Shown one piece after another: positions 25,960 through 35,307 of a stretch of 64,000 nucleotides of DNA (position 1 is its first letter; each line of letters starts with the position of its first letter). Made by a program: the position numbers and the translations under genes. A model generated the notes under the pieces. That model did not search any database. It was given only the letters and a program-made list of their open reading frames with translations, and was not told the origin of the DNA. Location of the stretch: NCBI RefSeq assembly GCF_002835465.1, contig NZ_PIZM01000008.1, positions 1-64,000 on the forward strand. Reading direction: 5' to 3'. The stretch is from Psychromonas sp. psych-6C06 (GTDB taxonomy: Bacteria > Pseudomonadota > Gammaproteobacteria > Enterobacterales > Psychromonadaceae).

Positions 25960-26811
25960 GCTATATAGTTTACGGCGGAACTCACTAACCAGTTTAGGAT
26001 CATCGGTGGTTGCTAAAATATCTAAGAATGTTTTCTTTACATCACCCTCTGCATAATTGAGATCGGTGAGTAAGATATGATAAAGCAAAGTGAGCGCCTC
26101 ACTATTTCGGTTAACCTGATTGTATTGCACAGCAAGTTGATACTGAATTGGCGCTTTGTCTTGTGCGCTATCAAGTTTTTCTTCAAGCGCCGTAATTTCT
26201 GGGGTTTGAGAAGATTGCTTCGCTAATTCTAACTGTGACATCAAACTATGATAGATCATGTTTTGGCTTGCCATCGGGATAGCTTGTAACAGTGGCTCTG
26301 CACTTTCAAATTCACCTAATGCGAGGTAAATTTGCGCCAATGCCAGCTTAATATCATGAATATTTTCATTATCATTATTACAGCTTTGTAACGCCTGTAA
26401 GATGATCGTTTTTGCTTCTTCAACATCACCTTGAGCAAAAAGTGTTTGCCCTTGTTGCAATAAAGTAAGCGCTTGGTCTGGGGTATGTTTAGCAATAAAC
26501 TCGCGAATAAATTGTTCGGTCTGCTCTCCAGCAAAACCATCTGCGCCTTTACCATCGATAAACATAAAGACACTTGGCACACTTTGCACACCAAAGTGGT
26601 TGACTATCTGCTGTTCAACATCACAATTTATTCGCGCAACAACAAATGCTTGATCATCCTCAGCATGAATTTTATCAATCAAGGGTAATAGCTCACAACA
26701 GATAGGGCACTGTTGCGACCAAAAAATAACTAAAACAGGCTTCTCTTTAGAGCCTTCTAAAATAACTTGTGGAAAAGTAGAAACGTTAACGTCATGATTA
26801 TTAACTGTCAT
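25948..26811 (-). CDS. cnoX: Chaperedoxin CnoX (thioredoxin domain plus TPR)
   Basis: A 287-residue protein. Residues 1-110 form a thioredoxin fold with a CPIC active site in SQQCPICCELLP, and the rest is a TPR region. E. coli CnoX (YbbN) protects proteins from oxidative damage by chlorine compounds and works with GroEL; the E. coli protein has one Cys in this site. The CPIC motif suggests this version also retains oxidoreductase activity. The start at 26811 has GAGGTG upstream; the extra 10 codons of the longer frame lack support. Confidence 0.88.
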   Translation of the reverse strand: MTVNNHDVNVSTFPQVILEGSKEKPVLVIFWSQQCPICCELLPLIDKIHAEDDQAFVVARINCDVEQQIVNHFGVQSVPSVFMFIDGKGADGFAGEQTEQFIREFIAKHTPDQALTLLQQGQTLFAQGDVEEAKTIILQALQSCNNDNENIHDIKLALAQIYLALGEFESAEPLLQAIPMASQNMIYHSLMSQLELAKQSSQTPEITALEEKLDSAQDKAPIQYQLAVQYNQVNRNSEALTLLYHILLTDLNYAEGDVKKTFLDILATTDDPKLVSEFRRKLYSLLY

Positions 26812-26985
26812 GGACACCTCAATAATGTAAAAAAAGTTCAATTGCGCTTAGATTATCTTCTTATTCGTTGAACGCAAGCAACAAACTGGAAAAATTATCG
26901 TCACATAGCGAATCTAGTTGCTTTATTGCTTGTTTTTAGTAGCGCGCAAAAGTAACATTAAGTGATTATAAATAGGAGATTTAAT

Positions 26986-27867
26986 ATGTTAACAGGTAGT
27001 ATTGTCGCACTCGTGACCCCAATGGATAAAACTGGCGAAATTGATTTTGTTTCTCTTAAAGCGCTTGTTGAATTCCATATCAAATCTGGCACGGCAGCAA
27101 TTGTAGCCGTTGGCACAACGGGGGAGTCTGCAACACTTAATGTTGATGATCATGTTAAAGTAGTAATGAAAACAGTTGAGTTTGCAGCAGGGCGTATTGA
27201 TGTGATCGCTGGTAACGGTGCTAATTCTACGGCTGAAGCAATTACCTTTAGTAAACTGTTTGCTAACAGTGGCATTGTTGCAGGGTTAAACGTAACCCCA
27301 TATTACAACAAACCAACTCAAGAAGGTTTATACCAACATTTTAAAGCGATTGCGGAATCTTCACAATTACCACAAATTCTTTATAACGTGCCAGGTCGTA
27401 CTGCTGTTGACATGTTACCTGAAACTGTTGCGCGCCTTGCGAAGATTGACAATATTATCGGCATTAAAGAAGCAACCGGCGATCTACAACGCCTTGCCGA
27501 CATCAAAGCATTAGTTGCTGATGACTTCTTACTTTATAGTGGTGATGATGAAACAGGTTGTGACTTTATGTTACAAGGTGGCGATGGCGTTATTTCGGTA
27601 ACCAGTAATGTTGCCCCCGCTGCAATGGCTAAAATGTGTGAATTCGCATTGTCTGAGAATAAAGTTGAAGCTGATAAAATTAATCAACAACTGATGCCCG
27701 TTCATCAAAAACTATTTGTTGAATCAAACCCAATTCCGGTTAAGTGGGCTTGTGCAGAGCTTGGTTTAATTCCATCTGCAGATTGTCGTTTACCTTTGAC
27801 TATTTTAGCGCCTGAATTACATAATGAAGTGCGCGGTGCCTTAACAGAAGCAAATCTATTTTCATGA
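26986..27867 (+). CDS. dapA: 4-hydroxy-tetrahydrodipicolinate synthase DapA
   Basis: A 293-residue TIM-barrel lyase for lysine and cell-wall synthesis; it condenses pyruvate with aspartate semialdehyde. The Schiff-base Lys is in GIKEATGD, the catalytic Tyr in YNVPGRT, and the substrate Thr residues in [13 protein letters not shown] lies eight bases before ATG 26986. Overlap with bamC as ATGA is the classic dapA-bamC arrangement. Confidence 0.97.
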   Translation: MLTGSIVALVTPMDKTGEIDFVSLKALVEFHIKSGTAAIVAVGTTGESATLNVDDHVKVVMKTVEFAAGRIDVIAGNGANSTAEAITFSKLFANSGIVAGLNVTPYYNKPTQEGLYQHFKAIAESSQLPQILYNVPGRTAVDMLPETVARLAKIDNIIGIKEATGDLQRLADIKALVADDFLLYSGDDETGCDFMLQGGDGVISVTSNVAPAAMAKMCEFALSENKVEADKINQQLMPVHQKLFVESNPIPVKWACAELGLIPSADCRLPLTILAPELHNEVRGALTEANLFS

Positions 27868-28982
27868 AAATAACTTTTAAACATTGCCGTATTACTGCGG
27901 CAATCATGATTTCACTATCACTTTCATCCTGTGCTCGCTTTGATACGCGCATGCAAGCAAATGGTAGTTTTGAATATCAACAAACTGAATTAACAACACC
28001 GTATAAAACAGGTAATTATAGCAACCATGAAGCACGCAATAATTTTGATATCCCGGAATTAACTGCAGAGCAAAAAAAAGTTGGTTTTCAAGGTGTTGAT
28101 GTTGATGTTCGTCCTCCAACGCAACTGATTCCAGTATTAGATGGCGTGTTACTCGAACCAACAAAAAATGGCGCAACCAAAGTATGGTTCAACGCATTTA
28201 GCCAAAACGATGATATGCAGGAAAAGGTTTGGCAACTAATCGATACTTTTTTGCATAATAAAAATGTAGCCATTGTTAAGCGTGATGAAAATCATCTACA
28301 AACTGGTACTTTAATCGATAAATATACTTTTGGTAGTGCACTTAATAAAAATACAATCTTAAAAGAGTCTTCTTATAATTTAACAGTCGAACAACAACAA
28401 GATGGTTACAGTGTTGGGTTGCTGGTAGATGTGTTAAGTTACAGTGAAAAGAATGAAGATAAAGATTTAAAATTAAAATTAGTCGGCTCAACTAAACAAG
28501 ATATCGAGCTTCGTTTTGTGAATGATCTCTTAAACTTTGCTTACAATTTGAAAGAGTCAGAACAACTTGCTGCTAACGATAACCAGCCACTAAGCATTAA
28601 ACTGGGTTTTGATGACAACCATCAAAGTGCTTGGATTGTTGATAATGAATTCTTAGATACATGGCGTAAGTTGCCAGCTTTATTCAAATTACTAAGTTTT
28701 AGTATTGTTGAACAAGATAAGAATTTAGGTTATTTCCTTCTCGACTTTAAACAACCTGATAGTGATTATTGGGCTGAGAATAATTTACAGCCTTTCGAAC
28801 TCGATAACGCCGAATACTTCGTGCAGCTAGGTGAGTTAACCGGTGGTACAACTTCAATTACTTGGTTAGATGAAGATAAAAAACCTTTACCAGATCAAAA
28901 AGTAACAGAAATTTATTTAAGTATTACTGAACAGGTTCGTGGCGTACTTATTGAAAATAATAAACAAACTAAAGAATTTTAG
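27864..28982 (+). CDS. bamC: Outer membrane assembly lipoprotein BamC
   Basis: A 372-residue lipoprotein. The signal ends LSLSSC (Cys at about 23). The rest matches BamC: a flexible N-terminal region and two helix-grip domains, with LDGVLLEP and the C-terminal domain ending in [13 protein letters not shown]. BamC is part of the BAM complex that inserts beta-barrel proteins in the outer membrane; TamA and TamB elsewhere in the window handle related cargo. Four-base overlap with dapA. Confidence 0.92.
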   Translation: MKITFKHCRITAAIMISLSLSSCARFDTRMQANGSFEYQQTELTTPYKTGNYSNHEARNNFDIPELTAEQKKVGFQGVDVDVRPPTQLIPVLDGVLLEPTKNGATKVWFNAFSQNDDMQEKVWQLIDTFLHNKNVAIVKRDENHLQTGTLIDKYTFGSALNKNTILKESSYNLTVEQQQDGYSVGLLVDVLSYSEKNEDKDLKLKLVGSTKQDIELRFVNDLLNFAYNLKESEQLAANDNQPLSIKLGFDDNHQSAWIVDNEFLDTWRKLPALFKLLSFSIVEQDKNLGYFLLDFKQPDSDYWAENNLQPFELDNAEYFVQLGELTGGTTSITWLDEDKKPLPDQKVTEIYLSITEQVRGVLIENNKQTKEF

Positions 28983-29006
28983 TTTACAGAGCTCATAGCT
29001 AACCAT

Positions 29007-29042
29007 AAAAAACCAACTGATTTATAATCCGTTGGTTTTTTT
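29007..29042. terminator. Bidirectional terminator between bamC and DUF2897
   Basis: AAAAAACCAAC pairs with GTTGGTTTTTT around a 13-base loop. The bamC stop lies 24 bases upstream; the small minus-strand gene ends 2 bases on the other side. Confidence 0.8.
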
Positions 29043-29044
29043 AT

Positions 29045-29218
29045 TTACTTTTTCTCTTTTTCCTCTCTGCTCTCATTTTCTGCTTCTTTCCTTTCGGCAA
29101 TTGATTTCAATACACTCTCAGGTATTTTTATTTTTGCGCTCTGTTTTAATAATAATAAATTACTAATGATGATACCGAGTACCAACGAAATAATTAAAAA
29201 TATTAACCAACCATTCAT
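29045..29218 (-). CDS. DUF2897 family small membrane protein
   Basis: A 57-residue protein read directly from the minus strand. It opens MNGWLIFLIISLVLGIIISN, one membrane helix, followed by LLLLKQSAKIKIP and a charged tail rich in Glu and Lys. The LKxSAKxKxP stretch after the helix is the mark of DUF2897 proteins of Shewanella and Vibrio; function unknown. GGAG lies five bases before the ATG. It is too short for standard gene calling. Confidence 0.75.
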   Translation of the reverse strand: MNGWLIFLIISLVLGIIISNLLLLKQSAKIKIPESVLKSIAERKEAENESREEKEKK

Positions 29219-29336
29219 CTTCTCTCCAAATATATCAAACGAAATAAATTACTGATCTATTTAAAAATTATAATAACTTATCTTTTTCTTACAATTTCAC
29301 AAAGGGAACAAGCACTACGATTTATACTAATACCAG

Positions 29337-29459
29337 ATCCACTGAATAACTGATCAGCGTTAAAAGTTTCGTAAAGGGAACCATTTGCATCAATTTTCAT
29401 TTTGAACTAACTCCTTTTCCTACCTAATATTTGATCACTATATTAGCGGAATTGCTATA
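29337..29459 (-). repeat. Dispersed inverted-repeat element, family A copy 3 (inverted)
   Basis: Read on the minus strand it begins TAGCAATTCCGCTAATATAG and ends with TCAGTGGATCTGGTATTA, matching copies 1 and 2. It lies between DUF2897 and the purC terminator. The rest of this 358-base gap has no gene. Confidence 0.7.
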
Positions 29460-29528
29460 AGTCATTTCTCTTACACAAAATTTAGATCACAGACTTAGTT
29501 CTCTTGGTAAAAATAATTTTTAAAATAA

Positions 29529-29554
29529 AAAAGCAGAAAATTAATTCTGCTTTT
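29529..29554 (-). terminator. Terminator after purC
   Basis: AAAAGCAGAA (29529-29538) pairs exactly with TTCTGCTTTT (29545-29554); on the minus strand it ends with a T-run. purC stops 22 bases away. Confidence 0.82.
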
Positions 29555-29576
29555 AAAATAATATTTGTAGAAAAAA

Positions 29577-30680
29577 TTAATCTACTAAGTTGTATTCATC
29601 ACGAAGAATGTTAACAATTTCTTGTTTGGGATTTTCACTCAAAATTATTTTTTTACCTATAATTTTTTCCGCAATACCAATATAAGTTTCAGAAATTTTC
29701 ATTAAAACTGCTTCAGGTAGTGCATTTTCTTTTGCCAACAAAGTTCGCTCTTGCATACGATCTTTATTTAATAAGATATCAGGATCAGGAAAGTGGTTTA
29801 ATAATAACTGGCGAAAATCTTCTTTTGAATTCTCAACAATTTTTCCTTCAGCAAAAGCAGCACCATCCCAAATACGAGATGAATCAGGCGTGCCAACTTC
29901 ATCCATATAAATTAATTTTTCAGTACCAGCTTTATCTTTTACATAACCAAATTCAAATTTTGTATCTACAAATATTTGATCAATTTTTTCAAGCGCGTCA
30001 CTAATGACAATAAAACCTTCAGTTAATAATTTTTCATACAGTGAGATATCTGACGCTTTACTGAAATTGAATGAAGAAAAATGTTGTTCAATGTCTTGTC
30101 TGGTTACATTAACATCGTCTACTTCTGGTACACCAGGGATCCCTTTTAAAATACCTTTACTCGATGGAGTGATTAAAAGTGCAGGCAGTTTTTCATTGTT
30201 TGATAAACCTTCTGCGATTTTAATACCACAGAATTCACGTTCACCTTTTTCATAAGCACGCCACATTGAACCAGTCATATATTGACGCGCAATTGCTTCT
30301 ATCATCACCGGCTTAGCTTTTTGAACAATCCATACAAAAGGGTGGGGGATATCTAGAATATGACTGTCAGCAAGACCTTGCTCTTTGAATAATTTAAACC
30401 AATGATTTGAAATTGCATTCAGTGCAGCGCCTTTTCCTGGCACCCCATTCATGCCACCTTCGCCATGCCAAATACAATCAAAAGCAGAAATACGATCACT
30501 AATAACCATAATTGCTAGCGGAGAATCCGGTGCAACATCGTAGCCTTTTTCTTCAATTAAACGTTTACTATCAGCTTCTGTTAACCAATAAACTGAACGA
30601 ACTTTTCCACTGTGTACTGGTTTGTCAGTACGAATTGGTAAATCGTTATTAACCGCTAAAACTTTGTTGGCAAGACTCAT
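29577..30680 (-). CDS. purC: Phosphoribosylaminoimidazole-succinocarboxamide synthase PurC (long form)
   Basis: A 367-residue SAICAR synthetase, which adds aspartate to CAIR in purine synthesis. [32 protein letters not shown], the FGYVKDKAG tail and [12 protein letters not shown] are all present. The length is far above the roughly 237 residues of E. coli PurC and fits the long form found in Vibrio and Shewanella. AAGGA precedes the ATG. Upstream 30681-30968 has no PurR box I could recognise. Confidence 0.95.
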   Translation of the reverse strand: MSLANKVLAVNNDLPIRTDKPVHSGKVRSVYWLTEADSKRLIEEKGYDVAPDSPLAIMVISDRISAFDCIWHGEGGMNGVPGKGAALNAISNHWFKLFKEQGLADSHILDIPHPFVWIVQKAKPVMIEAIARQYMTGSMWRAYEKGEREFCGIKIAEGLSNNEKLPALLITPSSKGILKGIPGVPEVDDVNVTRQDIEQHFSSFNFSKASDISLYEKLLTEGFIVISDALEKIDQIFVDTKFEFGYVKDKAGTEKLIYMDEVGTPDSSRIWDGAAFAEGKIVENSKEDFRQLLLNHFPDPDILLNKDRMQERTLLAKENALPEAVLMKISETYIGIAEKIIGKKIILSENPKQEIVNILRDEYNLVD

Positions 30681-30968
30681 GAAGTATCCTTGTTCTTTGA
30701 CAATTATGGAGTGTAGAATTTGAGTGCAAGTTTATCAGATAATTAGTCTTAAAGACTATCAATATCCCAGTAAAATAATTGATAGCTGATGAACCATAAT
30801 TTAGGTTAACTAAACAGATTCGGTCATACAATTGACCAATTTTTTCATTTATTTCGAGAATAAGAAGCCACTATTATTGTGAGTTATTCGCTTAACTATT
30901 CAAAATAAAGACAATATTTAAAATCAACACATTGTCGACTTAAATTAACAGAGCACATAAAAATAAAC

Positions 30969-31844
30969 TTATAAACGTTGTAATTCGTTTTTTATTTGCT
31001 GCATTTTATGCTGTACCATTTGCAAATTATTTGGGCCCATTCGCAGTAGTAATTTCTGCGTATCAGGTAACGATTCTATATTTTCATCACTAAATTTATA
31101 GTTAACAGAGGAAGAAATTACTGTTAGCGGGTAGCGAATGATTGGCGTTTCCAAAATATGTTGTAGTGCGTTATCAAAGGTAAGAGTAAATGTGCCTTTG
31201 GGATAACCAATCTCTTCGTAAACTTGATCAATTAATGGCATTAGCATTTGATATTGAGTAATAAATTCATCAACATCAATATTGTTAATGGTTCGAGCAT
31301 AATCATCATAACGTGAGTAACTTTCTTCTGCGATCACTATTTTCCCATTCTTATTAGTGACTGAAAAAGCTGTGCTAGGTTCGACTAATGGGCTGAAATT
31401 ACTTAGTAGATCTCCACGAGAAAAGTTATCAACAAAAACAACAATGTTTCTGATAATGTCAACTTCAATAAAAAGTTTACTGTTTTGTGTAGTCGTTACT
31501 TTTTCGATGAAAAATTGATCCGAGGCGTCTAATTCGGGTAAAGGTGACGTTGATTTTTTTTCATTTTTTTTAGTATCAAGAGTTGTATCATTTTCTATTA
31601 CTTTAGCTATTGTTTGCGATGTTTGTACCGCTTCACTCTTTATTTTAGTTATTGCAGCTAAGTCTTTCTCTTCGACCTTTAGGTTATGCTCTTGAGTTTC
31701 AACAATGGTTGGTGAAACGTCATTTACATCTGCCGACATGCTATCAAGTAAATAGGGGCCTAAACCACCGCCAATTGCAATAGTACCCAAGGCAATTATA
31801 ATTGCTTTTGTAATTTTATTATCGCCTTTTTTTTCTTCTACCAT
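30969..31844 (-). CDS. DUF3014 domain protein
   Basis: A 291-residue protein with one N-terminal membrane helix (about 14-34), a variable Glu- and Thr-rich linker (35-100) and a periplasmic DUF3014 domain: LPELDASDQFF, RNIVVFVDNFSRGDLL, YSRYDDYA, GYPKGTF and KLLLRMGPNN. The family is common in Shewanella and Alteromonas; function unknown. AAGG lies upstream of ATG 31844; the longer frame begins at a TTG inside that region. Stands alone. Confidence 0.82.
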   Translation of the reverse strand: MVEEKKGDNKITKAIIIALGTIAIGGGLGPYLLDSMSADVNDVSPTIVETQEHNLKVEEKDLAAITKIKSEAVQTSQTIAKVIENDTTLDTKKNEKKSTSPLPELDASDQFFIEKVTTTQNSKLFIEVDIIRNIVVFVDNFSRGDLLSNFSPLVEPSTAFSVTNKNGKIVIAEESYSRYDDYARTINNIDVDEFITQYQMLMPLIDQVYEEIGYPKGTFTLTFDNALQHILETPIIRYPLTVISSSVNYKFSDENIESLPDTQKLLLRMGPNNLQMVQHKMQQIKNELQRL

Positions 31845-32246
31845 GATGCTTACCTTCAATAATAATTTTAATTATTGTGTCAAAATCTTTTATTTAACAC
31901 CACAAACGATACAATAAAATGATAGTTAAAACGTATTTATATCTTCGTAACTCGCAGTTATTACTAGGACTTTTTACAGATTTCACGTACGAGCGTTTAA
32001 TATTTACACAAAAAATCCTTCAGGGCACGTTTGGCAAGGGGTTCAGAGCTAAAATAAAAAAAAGAATGAAGTATTTTATGACTAATTTATAGCTTAAGAC
32101 GTTATAAAATAGGCAATATTAAAATTCAAACATTACATGGCCAGAGGGTATCAGTTATCAAACGAATAACAGATAATTAACAAATGAAAAGGGAAGGCAA
32201 AATTTTCCCATATTGCAGACAATATAAATGAATATAAAAGGAAACT
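31845..32246. other. Intergenic region between divergent genes
   Basis: About 400 AT-rich bases with no gene, hairpin or known repeat. Promoters for the DUF3014 gene (left) and the 106-residue gene (right) must lie here, but I could not settle on -10/-35 pairs. AAAAGGAAAC precedes the gene at 32247. Confidence 0.5.
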
Positions 32247-32567
32247 ATGAAAGCATCACTGAAATCCCTATCTGATAACATCGCACAAGCTAATGATCTT
32301 TTTTATTTAAATAATAAATCCCTTGATACTGTTATCGGAATTATGGATAAAAGCTTACGAAAACAAGGAATGCAAGCAGAGGCAATTAGTATCGACTGTG
32401 TGCCACTTAACAAGAAAATTGTATTTTTATTGCATGATGCTAAACCAGATCAAGCTGATATTGCATTTGGAAATAAAGCGGGTGACATTAACTCTACACG
32501 GCAAATTTCTTTAAGTGAGTTAACAGTGCCCGTTATTCTCACTTTCATGCAAGAATATTTTACTTAA
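32247..32567 (+). CDS. Hypothetical protein of 106 residues
   Basis: I do not recognise this protein. It is soluble and mixed helix/strand: an N-terminal helix (KASLKSLSDNIAQANDLF), a middle strand pair (KKIVFLLHDAK) and a C-terminal helix ending MQEYF. AAAGGAAAC gives a good ribosome binding site. It stands 90 bases upstream of metY with no terminator between, so it may lead that transcript. Length and composition are typical of a real conserved small protein. Confidence 0.65.
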   Translation: MKASLKSLSDNIAQANDLFYLNNKSLDTVIGIMDKSLRKQGMQAEAISIDCVPLNKKIVFLLHDAKPDQADIAFGNKAGDINSTRQISLSELTVPVILTFMQEYFT

Positions 32568-32656
32568 ATATGTGCTGTATATAAACAAATCATATGGAAA
32601 TATAAAGTTATCATCGTTAGTATGAGTTTTGAGTATTGTCTTAATTAGGGGAAGTT

Positions 32657-33928
32657 ATGAAACTAGAATCGCTTGCACTCCACCATGGCTATGAGTCTGA
32701 ATCAACCACAAAGGCCGCAGCCGTACCGATTTATCAAACCACATCTTACACTTTTGATGATACACAACATGGAGCAGATCTTTTCGATCTAAAAGTACCG
32801 GGGAATATTTATACCCGTATTATGAACCCAACGACCGATGTATTAGAAAAACGTATTGCTGCGATGGAAGGCGGTATTGCAGCACTGGCGGTAGCTTCGG
32901 GTATGTCTGCGATTACCTATGCCATTCAATGTATTTGTGAAGTGGGCACTAATATTGTTAGCACAAGTCAATTATATGGTGGCACTTACAATCTTTTCGC
33001 ACACTCATTGCCGAAACAGGGTATCGAAACACGCATGGTGTCATTCGATGATTATCAAGGTTTTGAAGATGCTATTGATGAAAATACACGTGCTATTTTT
33101 TGTGAGTCCATTGGTAACCCTGCTGGTAACATTGTAGACCTAAAAAAATTAGCTGATATTGCACATAAACATGGATTACCACTTATTGTGGATAATACCG
33201 TCGCAACCCCTGTTTTATGTAGACCCTTTGAGTTTGGCGCTGACATTGTTGTGCACTCTTTAACAAAATATATCGGTGGTCATGGCACTTCTATTGGTGG
33301 CATCATTGTCGATTCAGGTAAATTTGATTGGGTAGCAAACAAAGAACGTTTTGCCGTGCTTAATGAGCCTGATCCTTCATATCATGATGTTATCTACACT
33401 GAAGCGCTAGGTCCAGCAGCTTATATCGGTCGTTGTCGCGTTGTACCTTTACGTAATACCGGTGCGGCTATCTCGCCCATGAACTCTTTTCAGATCATGC
33501 AAGGTTTAGAGACTTTATGTTTACGTATGGAGCGCCACTGTGATAACGCATTAACTTTAGCAAAATATTTATCGTCTCATGACAAAGTAGAATGGGTAAA
33601 TTATGCCTCGCTTGAGGACAGCCAATACTTCCAAACTTGCCAGAAAATTTGTTCAGGTAAAGCCTCTGGTGTATTGAGTTTTGGTATCAAAGGAGGAGCC
33701 ATAGCAGGTTCTAAATTCATTGATGCTTTACAAATGATCTTACGTTTGGTTAACATCGGTGACGCTAAGTCTCTTGCTTGTCATCCAGCATCGACAACTC
33801 ACCGACAACTCAATAATGAAGAATTAAAAGCAGCCGGTGTTAGTGAAGAGTTAATTAGAATATCAGTAGGTATCGAAAACATTGACGATATTATTGCCGA
33901 TGTTGAACAAGCGCTGGCAAAAGTTTAA
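32657..33928 (+). CDS. metY: O-acetylhomoserine sulfhydrylase MetY (PLP-dependent)
   Basis: A 423-residue PLP enzyme of the Cys/Met metabolism family, within the usual MetY range (about 420-430). It joins O-acetylhomoserine with sulfide (or methanethiol) to give homocysteine (or methionine). Features are the LHHGYESES opening, NIYTRIMNPTTDVLE, SQLYGGTYN, and the PLP Lys in VVHSLTKYIGGHG. A terminator follows. Other Cys/Met enzymes (for example methionine gamma-lyase) are possible but less likely. Confidence 0.92.
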   Translation: MKLESLALHHGYESESTTKAAAVPIYQTTSYTFDDTQHGADLFDLKVPGNIYTRIMNPTTDVLEKRIAAMEGGIAALAVASGMSAITYAIQCICEVGTNIVSTSQLYGGTYNLFAHSLPKQGIETRMVSFDDYQGFEDAIDENTRAIFCESIGNPAGNIVDLKKLADIAHKHGLPLIVDNTVATPVLCRPFEFGADIVVHSLTKYIGGHGTSIGGIIVDSGKFDWVANKERFAVLNEPDPSYHDVIYTEALGPAAYIGRCRVVPLRNTGAAISPMNSFQIMQGLETLCLRMERHCDNALTLAKYLSSHDKVEWVNYASLEDSQYFQTCQKICSGKASGVLSFGIKGGAIAGSKFIDALQMILRLVNIGDAKSLACHPASTTHRQLNNEELKAAGVSEELIRISVGIENIDDIIADVEQALAKV

Positions 33929-33937
33929 ACATTAATT

Positions 33938-33962
33938 AGGTAGCCTATTGGGCTACCTTTTC
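33938..33962 (+). terminator. Terminator after metY
   Basis: AGGTAGCC (33938-33945) pairs with GGCTACCT (33951-33958) over a five-base loop, then four T residues. Confidence 0.82.
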
Positions 33963-34060
33963 TGTGATACTTTATGGGATATAAATGAAATCTGTTAACT
34001 CATGTTAACTCTCATCAGACGTTAATAACCAGATCAACTCAGATAACTTCCCCAGAGATA

Positions 34061-34240
34061 TTATTTATTTTGTTGCTTCTCTATTATTATTAGTTGCTTT
34101 TCAATTTCTTGAGCCTCATAGCTTAACTGTGAATATAGTCTGATATTTCCATTTCTTTGAGCATTCATTGCCTCTTCTAATTTTCTTGAGAGTTGTTTGT
34201 TTAACTTTTTTATTGGGTTAGATTTAAATAGTGAAAACAT
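34061..34240 (-). CDS. DUF6435 family small protein
   Basis: A 59-residue protein found by reading the minus strand. It begins MFSLFKSNPIKKLNKQLSRK, continues LEEAMNAQRNGNIRLYS and ends in a charged helix. This matches the DUF6435 family (FKS-P-KKL, then EEAM-AQRNG, then YS-L). The function is unknown; the helical, charged makeup suggests a small cytoplasmic protein. AAAGGAAT lies upstream of the ATG. Convergent with metY. Confidence 0.8.
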   Translation of the reverse strand: MFSLFKSNPIKKLNKQLSRKLEEAMNAQRNGNIRLYSQLSYEAQEIEKQLIIIEKQQNK

Positions 34241-34782
34241 GATTGATTCCTTTTATGCATTATATCGTTTGATTATCCATCACTGAGATATTAACTAATA
34301 CGAACTAAGCTGGCTGGTGGTTTACTGTGTTATGAAAAAATTTTCATGCAATTACAGGCTTATAAACGCAGATCATATGAGCTGTACTAAGCAGAGTTAG
34401 TAAGCTGTAAATTGTCATATCGCAAGTCACACAAATGGAACTTTGTATTTAAATCTTCCCTTTTATGTGTGCATAATAAGTTTACTTTTTATTATTAAAC
34501 TTTAGCAGTTATCACAATTAGATGAGAGCATGTTAGCCAGTGATGAGACATTAAATATCTCTATGTTTCATTTACTTGCTAATAAAAAATGAATTGATAG
34601 CGGATCTATTTTACTGCTTAAAGCGAGTAATCATTTCGTTAATATTCATGTAAAAAGAACAACTATTTACATTAATTTTAGTATGATGAAAAAAACAAGT
34701 TAAACATTTTTGGTAGAAAGTTAATGATAAGCCTTATTGGCTTGTTATAAAAATGAACATAATTAATGCTTCGGAGAACGTA
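34241..34782. other. Intergenic region with no recognised gene
   Basis: About 540 very AT-rich bases. Stops occur in all frames, and no RNA gene or repeat family was recognised. A weak hairpin (AAGCC...GGCTT) lies just before the YqaE gene. Confidence 0.5.
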
Positions 34783-34941
34783 ATGCACCCACTTTTAAAT
34801 ATTATTATTTGTATATTATTACCGCCATTGGCAGTGATTATAAGATTTGGTTTTGGAAAAGACTTTATCATTAACCTGATTTTGACTTTCTTCTTTTATA
34901 TCCCCGGTGCGATCCATGCTTTGTGGCTAACCACTAAATAA
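34783..34941 (+). CDS. yqaE: YqaE/Pmp3 family membrane protein
   Basis: A 52-residue two-helix membrane protein with the family signature: ILLPPLAVIIRFGFGKDFIIN and FFFYIPGAIHALWL. Pmp3/YqaE proteins are linked to membrane potential and stress responses. GGAG precedes ATG 34783; the ATG at 34753 has no ribosome binding site. A family C inverted repeat follows at 34964. Confidence 0.9.
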   Translation: MHPLLNIIICILLPPLAVIIRFGFGKDFIINLILTFFFYIPGAIHALWLTTK

Positions 34942-34963
34942 CTTTACATCTGTGTTTATTATT

Positions 34964-35057
34964 CTAGGGGCTGTTGAGCTTTCAAGTTTATTTTTGCAAA
35001 ATATGTTGCCCTTCGGGATCAACAAAATTTAAACCGAAAAAGATCAACAACCCCTAG
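34964..35057. repeat. Dispersed palindromic repeat, family C copy 1
   Basis: CTAGGGGCTGTTGAGCTTT (34964-34982) and AAAGATCAACAACCCCTAG (35039-35057) are near-perfect inverted repeats. The inside of the right arm (AACAAAATTTAAACCG) recurs in copies at 46451, 50663 and 51988. It follows yqaE and could act as a terminator. The rest of the gap up to 35307 shows nothing else. Confidence 0.7.
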
Positions 35058-35307
35058 TCAGTAATGGTTTTCCCTGCTACATCCACCCTCGTTACATCAT
35101 CTTTCATTACAACGTTAAATCATTAATTTTCTAACTGACAAACTCCGGTGATTTAGTTCAAAATGGGCGTCTTAAAAGATTATAAATAGCGTGATAAGCT
35201 CATATTCAATTAGCGATAAAATAATCTCTTTCCATTACACTATTTTCTATAAAAGCGGACTAACTTAAAATATACTCGAGATCTATTCACTCAGCAGGAA
35301 TGCAGCA

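Noticed and set aside
30681-30968. PurR operator upstream of purC
   Set aside because: No match to the ACGCAAACGTTT-type palindrome was seen.
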